From Mastacembelus armatus (taxonomy: Eukaryota; Chordata; Actinopteri; Synbranchiformes; Mastacembelidae), in NCBI RefSeq assembly GCF_900324485.2, contig NC_046650.1:4895450-4959449 (forward strand): a DNA stretch of 64,000 nucleotides. The letters are read 5' to 3'. Made by a program: the position numbers and the translations under genes. The notes under the pieces are model-generated. The model had not been told where the DNA came from. It saw nothing but the letters and a program-made list of their open reading frames with translations, and did not search any database. This document shows, piece by piece, positions 36,830 to 48,818 of the stretch (position 1 is its first letter; every line of letters begins with the position of its first letter).

Positions 36830-39800
36830 CATCTTGGATTGACCGATCCCCGGCTGCTCACAGAAGTTACGCTACATTGGAGAAACCAGGCCCGCACGTC
36901 CTCCGCTTTTATTGACTCCGGAGCTGATACTGAATTCTTAGATGAGGGATTGTGTAAAAGACTTGGTGTTCCGTTAACGGATCTAACAGCGCCAGTACAG
37001 GTTAAGGCTCTGGATGATCACGTTATACATGCTTGTTCCAAGAGGACTGCGACCATGCTTAGGACAATAGGGAATCATTCGGAATCCATATCCTTTAGAA
37101 TCATTCACTCTCCGAGACTCCCGTTGGTGTTGGGAGCTACCTGGTTGCGGAAGCATAACCCGCACCTTGACTGGAACTCTGGAAGGGTTATGAGCTGGGT
37201 TACAAACTGTCTTACTAATTGTCTCCGCTTTGTACCTTCAGCATCCCCAGTCGATGACGAACAGGAAGAGTTTCCTGATCTGTCCGGAGTTCCAGCTGAC
37301 TACGCGGACCTAAAACGGGTGTTTAGCAAGACGAGGGCAACTTCATTACCACCACACCGGCCATACAATTGTAACATCGACCTCCTGCCTGGTTCAATGC
37401 CCCCCCGGGGAAGGATATTCTCTCTCTCGGGCCCAGAGAGAGAGGCCATGCAGAAATATCTAAACGAGGCATTGGCAGCTGGGATCATTAGGCCCTCTTC
37501 CTCACCCGCCGGTGCCGGTTTCTTCTTCGTGGGGAAGAAAGACGGAGGGGTAAGGCCATGCATTGATTATCGTGGGCTTAATCGAATTATAGTCAAGAAC
37601 CACTACCCATTGCCACTAATATCATCTGCTTTTGAACTGGTGCAGGGGGCCACAATTTTTACCAAACTAGACTTAAGAAATGCTTACCACCTCGTACGGA
37701 TAAGAGACGGTGATGAATGGAAGACTGCTTTTAAAACGCCTGTTGGACACTATGAATACCTAGTAATGCCATTTGGACTCACCAACGCCCCAGCCACTTT
37801 TCAAAACTTAGTTAATGATGTGTTAAGGGACATGTTGAACAAGTTTGTGTTTGTATATCTGGATGACATACTGATATTCTCCCGTTCAAAGGAGGAACAC
37901 ATTACACATGTGAGAGCAGTTCTCCAAAGGCTCCTTCAAAACCAACTGTACGTGAAAGCAGAGAAATGTGAATTCCATGTAACGGAAATTTCTTTCTTAG
38001 GTTATGTTTTGACACAAGGACACATACACATGGATCCAGGGAAGGTGCAGGCAGTGCGAGAGTGGCCAGAGCCCCGCAGCCGTAAGGAATTGCAATGATT
38101 TCTCGGCTTTGCTAACTTTTACCATAAATTTATCAAGGGGTACAGTAATATTATGAGTCCTTTACACAAACTCACCTCTTCCAAGGTTCCTTTTATTTGG
38201 TCTGCCGAGGCCCAGGATGCTTTTTCAAGGTTAAAAATGAAGTTTACGGAAGCACCCATACTCACCCTGCCCGACCCGAAACTCCAGTTCCAGGTCGAAG
38301 TCGACGCCTCGGATACCGGTGTGGGAGCGGTATTGTCACAAAGGAGTCCGAAAGATCACAAATTGCACCCATCCGCCTTTTTCTCCCATAAACTCTCCCC
38401 GGCCGAAAGAAACTACAGCATTGGTGACAAGGAGTTGCTGGCGGTCAAGTTGTCGTTGGAGGAGTGGCGACACTGGCTTGAGGGAACCGAACAGCCGTTT
38501 CTTGTCATGACAGACCACAAGAACCTAGAGTACCTAAGAACCGCAGGGAGACTTAATCCTCAACAGGCCCGCTGGGCTATGTTTTTTGAAAGATTTAATT
38601 TTCATTTGTTTTACCTACCGGGCTACAAGAATCACAAAGCTGATGCCCTGTCACGCCTTCATGAACCTCCCAATCAGCAGTCGGACTCTGATTACATTCT
38701 CCCAGCTGCCACGCGACTAGGCCTGACCTGTATTGAAAAGAAAATAGTACAAGCTCATGCCCCATCACCCTCTGCCTGCCCACCGGACTTACTGTATGTC
38801 CCTGATCATCTCTGTTCTGATGTTCTTAATTGGTTCCATTCAGCACGTTTCTTTTGTCACCCCGGACCCTCTCGCACCCTTCAGTTGATATCACAACGCT
38901 TCTGGTGGTCGTCTCTCAAGAAAGATGTAAAAGAGTTTGTAGCAGCTTGCCCCACTTGTGCCCAGTTTAAGCCCTCCAGACAACGACCCCCGGGATTATT
39001 ACGACCCCTACCTGTTCCACATCGACCGTGGTCGCACATATCTATGGACTTTGTTACGGGGCTACCTAGGTCTTCAGGGAACTCAGTGATTTTGACTGTG
39101 GTATATCGTTTCTCAAAGATGGTACATTTCCTTCCAATACCCAAACTACCCTCAGCTAGAGAAATGGCCAACACTGTCAAACAACACATCTTCAGATTAC
39201 ATGGCATACCTCGAAACATTGTCTCCGACCGTGGCCCACAGTTTGTAGCCAAGTTCTGGTCAGAATTCTGTAGATTGCTTGGAATTTCTGTTAACCTCTC
39301 CTCTGGTTTCCATCCCCAGACAAACGGTCAAGCAGAGAGATTAAACCAGGAGCTAAAGACTGGTCTTCGACTGCTGTGTTCCAAGGATCCCGCTTCATGG
39401 GCCACGAATTTGACGTGGGTGGAATACGCCCATAACTCCCTCCCCTCCTCGGCTACTGGCCTATCCCCCTTTCATGTGGTTTACGGCTACCAGCCACCCC
39501 TGTTTGAAGCGCAAGAGCGCGCCTCGTCGGTGCGTTCGGCCCAAGCGTCTTTCCGGCGCTGCCATCTGGCGTGGAGAAGAGCCAGAGCGACACTTTTACA
39601 GACAGTATCTGCGTACCAACGCTGGGCCAACAAGAAGAGGTCTACTCCTCCCACATACCTCACGGGTCAGCGGGTCTGGCTCTCCACCTCTGATATTCCA
39701 CTCCGAGCCATGCACAAGAAACTCTCACCCAGGTTCATTGGACCCTTTCCGGTTTCGAAGGTGGTTAATCCGGTGGCCGTCCGGCTGCGACTACCGAAAT

Positions 39801-40075
39801 CCCTTTGCATTCATCCAACATTCCATGTCTCTAAGATAAAGCCAGAGGTGGTGAGTTTCCTAGTGCCTGCCCCCAGACCCCCCCCCGTACCATTGGCGGC
39901 GGCCCGGTCTACATGGTGAAGTGTCTCCTCCGGTCCCGTTGACGAGGACGTGGGGTGCAGTACTTGGTCGACTGGAAGGGATACGGTCCAGAGCAACGTT
40001 CCTGGGTTCCGGCCTGTTTCATTCTGGATTCGGGTCTCATCGCGGCATTCCACCGCCGTCATCCCAATCAACCGC
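36830..40075 (+). other. Pol region of the Ty3 element (fossil)
   Basis: Parts in order: aspartic protease (FIDSGAD), reverse transcriptase (YLDDILIF), RNase H ([13 protein letters not shown]), integrase with an HHCC-type finger and the DDE-type motifs ([26 protein letters not shown]), then chromodomain-like sequence. The order RT, RH, IN places it in Ty3/Metaviridae. Given as a fossil with a small number of breaks. Confidence 0.9.
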
Positions 40076-40113
40076 GGTGACCGTCAGGGGACGGTCTTTT
40101 TGGGGAGGAGTAC

Positions 40114-41020
40114 TGTCAGGATTCCGGGAGGTGGCTTGCCCAGTACTGCCCCTGCTGACTTTAGACTGTTTACTATTCTGGAGTAATTAGTTGATTCACT
40201 GCACCTGCCCGCTGCAGGTTTTAAAGCAGACCAGGACACTGTGCTCCTTGCCAGATTGTGGTTACACCTCGTGTGGACACTCTACTGCTACTTGATAAGA
40301 CTCAAGCTCTGAGAAAATTTGAATTGATCTTTAAAACCCGTAGTGCTATTTTCCCTGCTTTCACTTGTACAGATTGTGTGTCTTCTAGAGATCTGCCTTC
40401 GACTTGTGTGAACCGTGGAAACACGGAGGAACTGCCTCGCCTGGATTCCGTACGGATTACTACGACGTACCTCTGGACTCCTTTACCTGACCGGAGAAGG
40501 AGATAAGTAATTGGATATCAATTCTTCCCTTATGTGGATGCTTGAAGAGGAGACCTAGCTCTTAAGCGCTTCCCACAAATAACTAGTATTGAAGAAGCCA
40601 AATTTGGTAACTGACACAGTCATTGTGACTTTTGACAGTGGAGTTGTTTTCTGGGTTATGAGGAAGCTGTTCTGTTTGGACTTAAAGATTTGAGTTTTTC
40701 TACTATTAGGAATAAAGGACAATAAGGGAACCTCCTGGATCGTCGCGACGAGGAGCCCTAAAATAGAAAGATCCCAACTAAAGGGAGTAAAGAAGTGTTT
40801 AGTTTTCCCCGTGCACCTGTGTCTCTGATCGCCTTAGTTTCCTGTAATAGTTGATTCTGCTAGCTCCCAAGGAACCTAGGGAGCAGTCTAGATCCCGTTG
40901 GCGTTATTCCCAGATCTTCCACCAGATCCACCCTTCGTTAATTTCAATAAACTGTAATTGTTCTTTACCTCACTCGTGTCAGTATTTATGAGCTCTGAAC
41001 AAGCTTGGTAAATCCTAACA
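40114..41020 (+). repeat. 3' LTR of the Ty3 element
   Basis: 907 bp, starting TGTCAGGATTCC. A purine-rich tract (GGGGAGGAG) lies just upstream as the likely polypurine tract. Confidence 0.92.
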
Positions 41021-41808
41021 GCTTTAGGAGTGGAGGTCTGCACTGAAGCTGAATACCAGTTGTGGTGGGTGTGGTTCTGCCTCATCTTGTTCCTATTCTT
41101 GTTCTTTTGTCTTTTCATGTTTTTTAATAGTACAGTCTTTGGCTTTTTTAGCTCTTCTGTTTTCTTTTCTTCTCTAATACCTAAAAACACAGTACATTTT
41201 ATCAGAGTGTAGTGTCCCTCTACAATAGCCATAGTCTGTTCAGCAAAACATCAAGTTAGTATATGAATGAATTCAATGTTAGACCTTTAGGTGTCGCTAC
41301 AGAAAAATGGCAGTTTTTGTTTGGCATGTAAAAATGAGCATGTGCTCCACTTTTGATACTTTTACTCAAAACACTGGGGCCTACTACACATCTGGTGTCA
41401 TCACAGACCCATAGGTGGCCTTACATGTTCCTTCAATAGCCACTAAAAACAAATAAAACAATAAGTCACTTAGAAAAACAGTAAATTTGCACAGAGTGCA
41501 GGATATTTAACGTTTTCCTGTGGGTCGTTTGGCCTGGCATGGACACACAACTTCACCAGTGAAAATGTAGCAGCAGGATAAGTTGACCGACCTCAGAATC
41601 CTTACATCAAATGAGACTCTCTCCACAGTGCCAAAAAAAGGCATCATTGCATCTCCCTGTGCCAAACGTGACAACAATGGTGCATGGCATCTTTCAACTG
41701 TGGGCTATAGGCCTAATACAAAGGTCAGGCTTTCTTCTGGAGAACAGGCTCGACAAAGACTAATAAAACATGAAAGGAATGCTAACAGAAAATTACTGAC
41801 TGAGTTAC

Positions 41809-42048
41809 CATCCATCCATCTTCTTCCGCTTATCTGGGGCCGGGTCACGGGGGCAGTATCCTAAGCAGGGATACCCAGACTTCCTTTTCCCTGGACACTT
41901 CCTCCAGCTCTTCCGGGGGACACCAAAGCGTTCCCAGGCCAGCTGAGAGACACAGTCCCTCCAGCGTGTCCTGGGTCTTCCCCGGTGCCTCCTCCCAATG
42001 GGACATGCCCGGAACACCTCCCCAGGGAGGCGCCCAGGAGGCATCTGG
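41809..42048 (-). mobile_element. LINE 3' fragment at the end of unit A
   Basis: The minus strand encodes the end of a non-LTR reverse transcriptase protein (MPPGRLPGEVFRACPIGRR, then GRPRTRWRD and LAWERFGVP) and ends in a GGATGGATGG tail. It is cut at the unit junction; the same element is longer in unit C. Confidence 0.75.
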
Positions 42049-42069
42049 TATTCTTCTCTAATACCTAAA

Positions 42070-42408
42070 AGGGGCAGTGGGGGCCTAATGGATAGAGTGT
42101 CAGACTTGTAACGAAGGTTGCGGGTTTGAGTCTCAGGACCGGCAGCAATTGTTGGTGGGCCAGAGTGACTTGCCAGCTCTCTCTCCACCTTCAATACCAC
42201 GACTGAGGTGAGACCCTTGAGCAAGGCACCGAACCCCCAACTGCTCCCCAGGCAACGCAGCAATGGCTGCCCACTGCTCCAGGTGTGTGTTCACGCTGTG
42301 TGTGTGTGTGTGTGTGTGTTCACTGCTGTGTGTGCACTTCAGGTGGGTTAAATGCAGAGGGGAATTTCGAGTATGCGTCACTTTTTTCACTTTCAATTTC
42401 AATTTCAA
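42070..42408 (+). mobile_element. tRNA-derived SINE, copy in unit B
   Basis: Duplicate of the SINE at 31080, carried by the tandem duplication, with a GT run at 42297-42320. Confidence 0.7.
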
Positions 42409-43945
42409 CCAATGAAATTAATTTAAATTAGAAAACTGTTTTTCCTTGATTTCATTTCATCTCTTTCTTCTCCAGGCTTTACATATTTCTTGTTTGCCAG
42501 AGCCTCTGCTCTTTGGTTGGGTCTCAGTCACAGTCTGGCAGAAGGTGTGCCCAAAGACCAAAGGCCTAATTCTCCATTGTTCAGTCAACCAGACCTTAAA
42601 TCATTCATGTTTCAGGGTTACAATCTGATTTGCATAAATGGAGGGAAACAGCTGTTTGTGAAGTTTAGTTGACTATTCAAAATCTTTTTAACAGTTAATG
42701 ATTTTGTACCTGTGTGACAACAACATCTGAAGTTCTATGCATTAATTATATAACAATAAATGATGTAGCATTATTTAATAAGCATGAATATGTAGTATGT
42801 AGTTGGATAAATGACAACGTTTGAGAAGTGTGTCAGTCATATGCTATTGCCTTCAAACTCAATCGCATTGGTAGGAAAAGTACTTACACCAGATCATCTG
42901 CAGAAGAAAAAGAACTAACACAAATATGTAGAAGTACTGCATTTCAAATGAAAGTACTACTTCACAAACTTTTTACAGTCATTTTGCAGTAAATTTTCTC
43001 TTCTGACTGATCTTGGCTTTTCAGTGTATTTTTATCACCACACTAGTAGATAATATTTATTCACACACACACACACACAGGCTATCAGAGCAACATTGAA
43101 AGCTGGCTGTCTGCATTAGTTTGATCCCAAAAAATCAATAATTTCTTCCTGTCTCCTATTCAATCAGTTGTTCCACTCTCTGGAAACACCTTCCTTGAAG
43201 GAAGAAGATCCGTAAATATTCACAAGATGAATCTGACTTTGAGACAATTAGTACAATACCACAGACAGCGAACACCCAATTAGTTTGAATTATTTTAAGT
43301 GCAGCACAGTTAAAGTAAAGTATAATGTTAAAGTCTTCTGGAACAGGCTGAAAGTTGTGCTGTTAATGTGCAGTAGCACAGTAGAAGATCAAGTAACAGT
43401 TAATTTAGATGAGCTGTTGTGCTATTTGTTTGTTTCAGTTGTTTTTCACAGCAGTGGTTTTCTGAAATGTCTTCATATATTAATCTCTAAGGGTTTGGTC
43501 ATATTCCTTCAGCACAACTTGCTGTTTTACTCCATTTTCCATAAACAGAAAGAGCGAATCCTAGATCGCTAGTCATGATGGGATGTTTTGTAAGTGTGCA
43601 CTTAATGTAATACAAGGTATGTCCATGCTCTGGTGTACTTATTCACTGGGAATAGTGCATTTTAAGGCATCATCTCTTTTTTGCCATTATTTTATTTTGA
43701 ATTAATAAAAAGTTGACTGTTCAAACTATGCACATTTCATGTTCGGTCTGTCCTGTACTATAAATTGGTCGTTTAAAAGTTGTTTCTTTTCAGTCGTGGA
43801 GATTTTGCACGGTCTAGTGGCACAGAGATAGTGGTCAGACAGTAATTGAACTTCATACATTGTTTACTGAGAGGTGAGGATTTCATGAAGCATGTTTTGC
43901 TTAAATAACTTGAAAAGAGACGAGGATGAAACATGTCCAGCTCTA

Positions 43946-45418
43946 TTACTTTACTCCGGAGTACACACATTCCTCTGTAGCATCTCTCTGTTTTCTTGAT
44001 CTGCTGCCCGTCTTTACCCTTACAGCAGCATAGTGGACATTATCCACGTTGTCCACACACCCCTAGAGAAATATAATTAGTATGCTAGAATTCAACACAA
44101 ATTCAACAGAAATCATGATAGAAAATATGTTTGAATTATATTGATCTGGTTAATCTAGATTAAATTACCTCTGCATTTGTTGTAGACGAAGCTGAAAATC
44201 TTGTGTGAGATTCTGAAAAACAGTGGAACGGTGTGTTTTTAATATACAGTATAATGTGATATTCAGTAATGAAACACTACAGATACAAACAGTATCATAC
44301 CTGTGCATATGCAGCTGTTTCTCCTATTTATCATGCACAATAAGAATGCCAGTAAAACAGTCAGGATGGTGGTGAAAGTCAAAGCGCCACTCAAGAAATA
44401 TACTAAGCGATGAGAATCTTTTGTATCTGCACAGACACAGACAGGAGGAGATTTACAGCTACATTTTACTTTGTGCTTATATTTTGTTTAATGCAGGAGC
44501 AAGCATCACTATTTATCAAAACTAATTGTATTTTGCTGGAACGTTACTTACCCTCAAAGTCCAGCCTGGTCCCATTTCCAAACAGCATGTGTCCACATGA
44601 GGCAACAGCACAGTAGTAGGTCCCAGCATCAGACACATTCAGGCTGTTCATCCGCAGGTTGTAGACACAGGAGTGAGTTTGTGTCTCAGGTTTCCTCTCA
44701 CACTGATCATTGCTGCCTCCATGGGTGTAAATGAGTCCTGGATGAGCTTGTCCAGAGTGTTTGAACCAGTAAACCCTGTGTTCTCCATCACAGGTCCCAG
44801 TGTGTACTGTACAGTCCAGAGTCACAGAGCCTCCTGGCTGGATGCTCTCAGATGCTGACTGATGCACCTGAGCTGGGATGTTCAAACCTGAGCCCTGCAC
44901 GCTGACAACAGTGCCCTCTGCAAAATCAAACATGTACAAATAGCTACTTGCACAGTAGTAAGTACCTGAGTCTGAAATGCTCAGATCTGTTATTGCCAAG
45001 TGATTTTCCCCATTTCCAGTCTCCAGCATGAACCGTGGATTGTTGAGTTCATTATGAAAAGTGACAGTTTTGTCATATTTATAGTATCTCGAGATGATCC
45101 TCGGTTTCTGTCCCAGAGTCTGTTTATACCAGTAAAACCTTGCTGCAACATCACTTTGATAGAAACACTGCAGAGTCACGTTCCCCCCAGTTTTTAACTG
45201 ATACAAACTTTCTGTCTTGTTTCAGAGATGCGAATTGCAGGTTTGTCATTTGAGCTGAAATGATGTGACATAGAAAAAATTGTACACACCATAGAACACA
45301 AAGATATATCAGAGGCAATGCATTTTAAAAGATTCAATGTGCAGTCCTGAAAATTCAACTCACCCATTGTCCCGAAGAACAAACCTGTCAGACAGAAGAC
45401 AAACTGTGCAGATGTCAT
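43946..45418 (-). pseudogene. NITR: Novel immune-type receptor 4 of 6 (unit B), frameshifted
   Basis: Same five exons as its neighbours: 45418-45364, 45254-44552, 44426-44301, 44212-44169, 44062-43946. The Ig exon is 703 bp, one more than the 702 of gene 3. The difference is a T run of five (45191-45195) where genes 3 and 5 have four. This shifts the frame near the start of the V domain, in the FVSVKTGG segment just before the first cysteine. Everything downstream stays open and well conserved (LQCFYQ, SGTYYC, FAEGTVV, FGNGTRLDF, ITIM exon identical to genes 3 and 5). It is either a very recent pseudogene or an assembly error in a homopolymer. Everything else argues that it was functional until recently. 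Confidence 0.75.
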
Positions 45419-46627
45419 TGTGTTCAAATGTTCACGCTTAATGACAAGAACACTGAGCCTCTCTCCACTATTCACAGACAAGACTGTGTGTGATTGGCCA
45501 GTGAGAAGTGACTCTGAATGTCCTGTTAAAGAAATATGTTCACTGCCACCTATAGTTTGAAGTTTAGTTTGTGAGAAGCTTGCCAACACTTCGGTACAAC
45601 TGGCAGGGCTAAAAACACTATACATTTACAGCAATACATTTAAAACTGCATTTGACTATAAAAATCATTTTAGATGGGTCATCTAATGTAACTGATTGTG
45701 ATTCAGCTGCACTATGTAAGTAGTTAGAAAACAGGGATGGTCCAAATGGCTTTTTTAGATCAGTTTTTTAACCTTCATTTCAAATTGTTTTTCCTCAATT
45801 TTATCCTCAGTGAGATTATTGTTGTCTTTTATTTTCATGCTGCTTTAGGACTGGAGGTCTGCACTGAAGCTGAATACCAGTTGTGGTGGGTGTGGTTCTG
45901 CCTCATCTTGTTCCTATTCTTGTTCTTTTGTCTTTTCATGTTTTTTAATAGTACAGTCTTTGGCTTTTTTAGCTCTTCTATTTTCTTTTCTTCTCTAATA
46001 CCTAAAAACACAGTACATTTTATCAGAGTGTAGTGTCCCTCTACAATAGCCATAGTCTGTTCAGCAAAACATCAAGTTAGTATATGAATGAATTCAATGT
46101 TAGACCTTTAGGTGTCGCTACAGAAAAATGGCAGTTTTTGTTTGGCATGTAAAAATGAGCATGTGCTCCACTTTTGACTTTTACTCAAAACACTGGGGCC
46201 TACTACATATCTGGTGTCATCACAGACCCATAGGTGGCCTTACATGTTCCTTCAATAGCCACTCAAAACAAATAAAACAATAAGTCACTTAGAAAAACAG
46301 TAAATTTGCACAGAGTGCAGGATATTTAATGTTTTCCTGTGGGTCGTTTGGCCTGGCATGGACACACAACTTCACCAGTGAAAATGTAGCAGCAGGATAA
46401 GTTGACCGACCTCAGAATCCTTACATCAAATGAGACTCTCTCCACAGTGCCAAAAAAAGGCATCATTGCATCTCCCTGTGCCAAACGTGACAACAATAGT
46501 GCATGGCATCTTTCACCTGTGGGCTATAGGCCTAATACAAAGGTCAGGCTTTCTTCTGGAGAACAGGCTCGACAAAGTCTAATAAAACATGAAAGGAATG
46601 CTAACAGAAAATTACTGACTGAGTTAC

Positions 46628-46867
46628 CATCCATCCATCTTCTTCCGCTTATCTGGGGCCGGGTCACGGGGGCAGTATCCTAAGCAGGGATACCCAGACT
46701 TCCTTTTCCCTGGACACTTCCTCCAGCTCTTCCGGGGGACACCAAAGCGTTCCCAGGCCAGCTGAGAGACACAGTCCCTCCAGCGTGTCCTGGGTCTTCC
46801 CCGGTGCCTCCTCCCAATGGGACATGCCCGGAACACCTCCCCAGGGAGGCGCCCAGGAGGCATCTGG
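46628..46867 (-). mobile_element. LINE 3' fragment at the end of unit B
   Basis: Duplicate of 41809-42048, cut at the same junction with unit C. Confidence 0.75.
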
Positions 46868-46888
46868 TATTCTTCTCTAATACCTAAA

Positions 46889-47270
46889 AGGGGCAGTGGG
46901 GGCCTAATGGATAGAGTGTCAGACTTGTAACGAAGGTTGCGGGTTTGAGTCTCAGGACCGGCAGCAATTGTTGGTGGGCCAGAGTGACTTGCCAGCTCTC
47001 TCTCCACCTTCAATACCACGACTGAGGTGAGACCCTTGAGCAAGGCACCGAACCCCCAACTGCTCCCCAGGCAACGCAGCAATGGCTGCCCACTGCTCCG
47101 GGTGTGTGTTCACGCTGTGTGTGTGTGTGTATGTGTGTGTGTGCGTGTGTGTGTGTTCACGCTGTGTGTGTGTGTGTGTGTTCACTGCTGTGTGCGCACT
47201 TCAGGTGGGTTAAATGCAGAGGGGAATTTCGAGTATGCGTCACTTTTTTCACTTTCAATTTCAATTTCAA
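46889..47270 (+). mobile_element. tRNA-derived SINE, copy in unit C
   Basis: Duplicate of the SINE at 31080. Its GT-rich middle (47113-47182) is expanded, with an extra copy of the GTTCACGCTGTGTG phrase, so it is longer than in units A and B. Confidence 0.7.
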
Positions 47271-48818
47271 CCAATGAAATTAATTTAAATTAGAAAACCG
47301 TTTTTCCTTGATTTCATTTCATCTCTTTCTTCTCCAGGCTTTACATATTTCTTGTTTGCCAGAGCCTCTGCTCTTTGGTTGGGTCTCAGTCACAGTCTGG
47401 CAGAAGAAGGTGTGCCCAAAGCCCAAAGGCCTAATTCTCCATTGTTCAGTCAACCAGACCTTAATTCATTCATGTTTCAGGGTTACAATCTGATTTGCAT
47501 AAATGGAGGGAAACAGCAGTTTGTGAAGTTTAGTTGACTATTCAAAATCTTTTTAACAGTTAATGATTTTGTACCTGTGTGACAACAACATCTGAAGTTC
47601 TATGCATTAATTATATAACAATAAATGATGTAACATTATTTAATAAGCATGAATATGTAGTATGTAGTTGGATAAATGACAATGTTTGAGAAGTGTGTCA
47701 GTCATATGCTATTGCCTTCAAACTCAATCGCATTGGTAGGAAAAGTACTTACACCAGATCATCTGCAGAAGAAAAAGAACTGACACAAATATGTAGAAGT
47801 ACTGCATTTCAAATGAAAGTACTACTTCACAAACTTTTTACAGTCATTTTGCAGTAAATTTTCTCTTCTGACTGATCTTGGCTTTTCAGTGTATTTTTAT
47901 CACCACACTAGTAGATAATATTTATTCACACACACACACACACACACACAGGCAATCAGAGCAACATTGAAAGCTGGCTGTCTGCATTACTTTGATCCCA
48001 AAAAATCATTAATAATTTCTTCCTGTCTCCTATTCAATCAGTTGTTCCACTCTCTGGAAACACCTTCCTTGAAGAAAGAAGATCCGTAAATATTCACAAG
48101 ATGAATCTGACTTTGAGACAATTAGTACAATACCACAGACAGCGAACACCCAATTAGTTTGAATTATTTTAAGTGCAGCACAGTTAAAGTAAAGTATAAT
48201 GTTAAAGTCTTCTGGAACAGGCTGAAAGTTGTGCTGTTAATGTGCAGTAGCACGGTAGAAGATCAAGTAACAGTTAATTTAGATGAGCTGTTGTGCTATT
48301 TGTTTGTTTCAGTTGTTTTTCACAGCAGTGGTTTTCTGAAATGTCTTCATATATTAATCTCTAAGGGTTTGGTCATATTCCTTCAGCACAACTTGCTGTT
48401 TTACTCCATTTTCCCTAAACACAAAGAGCGAATCCTAGATCGCTAGTCATGATGGGATGTTTTGTAAGTGTGCACTTAATGTAATACAAGGTATGTCCAT
48501 GCTCTGGTGTACTTATTCACTGGGAATAGTGCATTTTAAGGCATCATCTCTTTTTTGCCATTATTTTATTTTGAATTAATAAAAAGTTGACTGTTCAAAC
48601 TATGCACATTTCATGTTCGGTCTGTCCTGTACTATAAATTGGTCGTTTAAAGTTGTTTCTTTTCAGTCGTGGAGATTTTGCACGGTCTAGTGGCACAGAG
48701 ATAGTGGTCAGACAGTAATTGAACTTCATACATTGTTTACTGAGAGGTGAGGATTTCATGAAGCATGTTTTGCTTAAATAACTTTAAAAGAGACGAGGAT
48801 GAAACATGTCCAGCTCTA

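Larger units (their letters stand above)
34879..41020 (+). mobile_element. Ty3-type (chromovirus-like) LTR retroelement, nearly whole
   Basis: A 6142-bp element with 907-bp LTRs at 34879-35785 and 40114-41020, and a 5-bp duplication GCTTT (34874-34878 and 41021-41025). The LTRs differ at roughly fifteen sites by eye (about 98% identical), so it is fairly young but older than the element at 338. The internal region has a gag part and then a pol part in the Ty3 order: protease, reverse transcriptase, RNase H, integrase. Chromodomain-like coding lies near the end (about 39950-40075), as in fish chromoviruses. It looks largely complete with about two or three breaks, so it is probably not autonomous now. 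It sits in a site that is empty in tandem units B and C. Confidence 0.93.
31058..42046. repeat. Tandem unit A (NITR gene plus SINE plus LINE end), split by a Ty3 element
   Basis: First of three near-identical tandem units. Without the 6142-bp Ty3 insertion and one 5-bp target copy it is about 4842 bp, close to units B (4819) and C (4868). Order: SINE, CA repeat, NITR tail-to-leader, AT-rich upstream DNA, LINE 3' fragment. The unit ends where the LINE fragment (CATCTGG) joins the next unit's start (TATTCTTCTCTAATACC). Confidence 0.9.
42047..46865. repeat. Tandem unit B
   Basis: 4819-bp copy, collinear with units A and C. It holds a SINE, CA repeat, NITR pseudogene, uninterrupted upstream DNA and a truncated LINE end. 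Around 45836-45860 it preserves the empty target (ATGCTGCTTTAGGA) of the Ty3 element. Confidence 0.92.

Noticed and set aside
31240-47300. Short plus-strand frames in the GT-rich regions as small genes
   Set aside because: They come from the SINE middle and microsatellites and recur only because the unit is duplicated.
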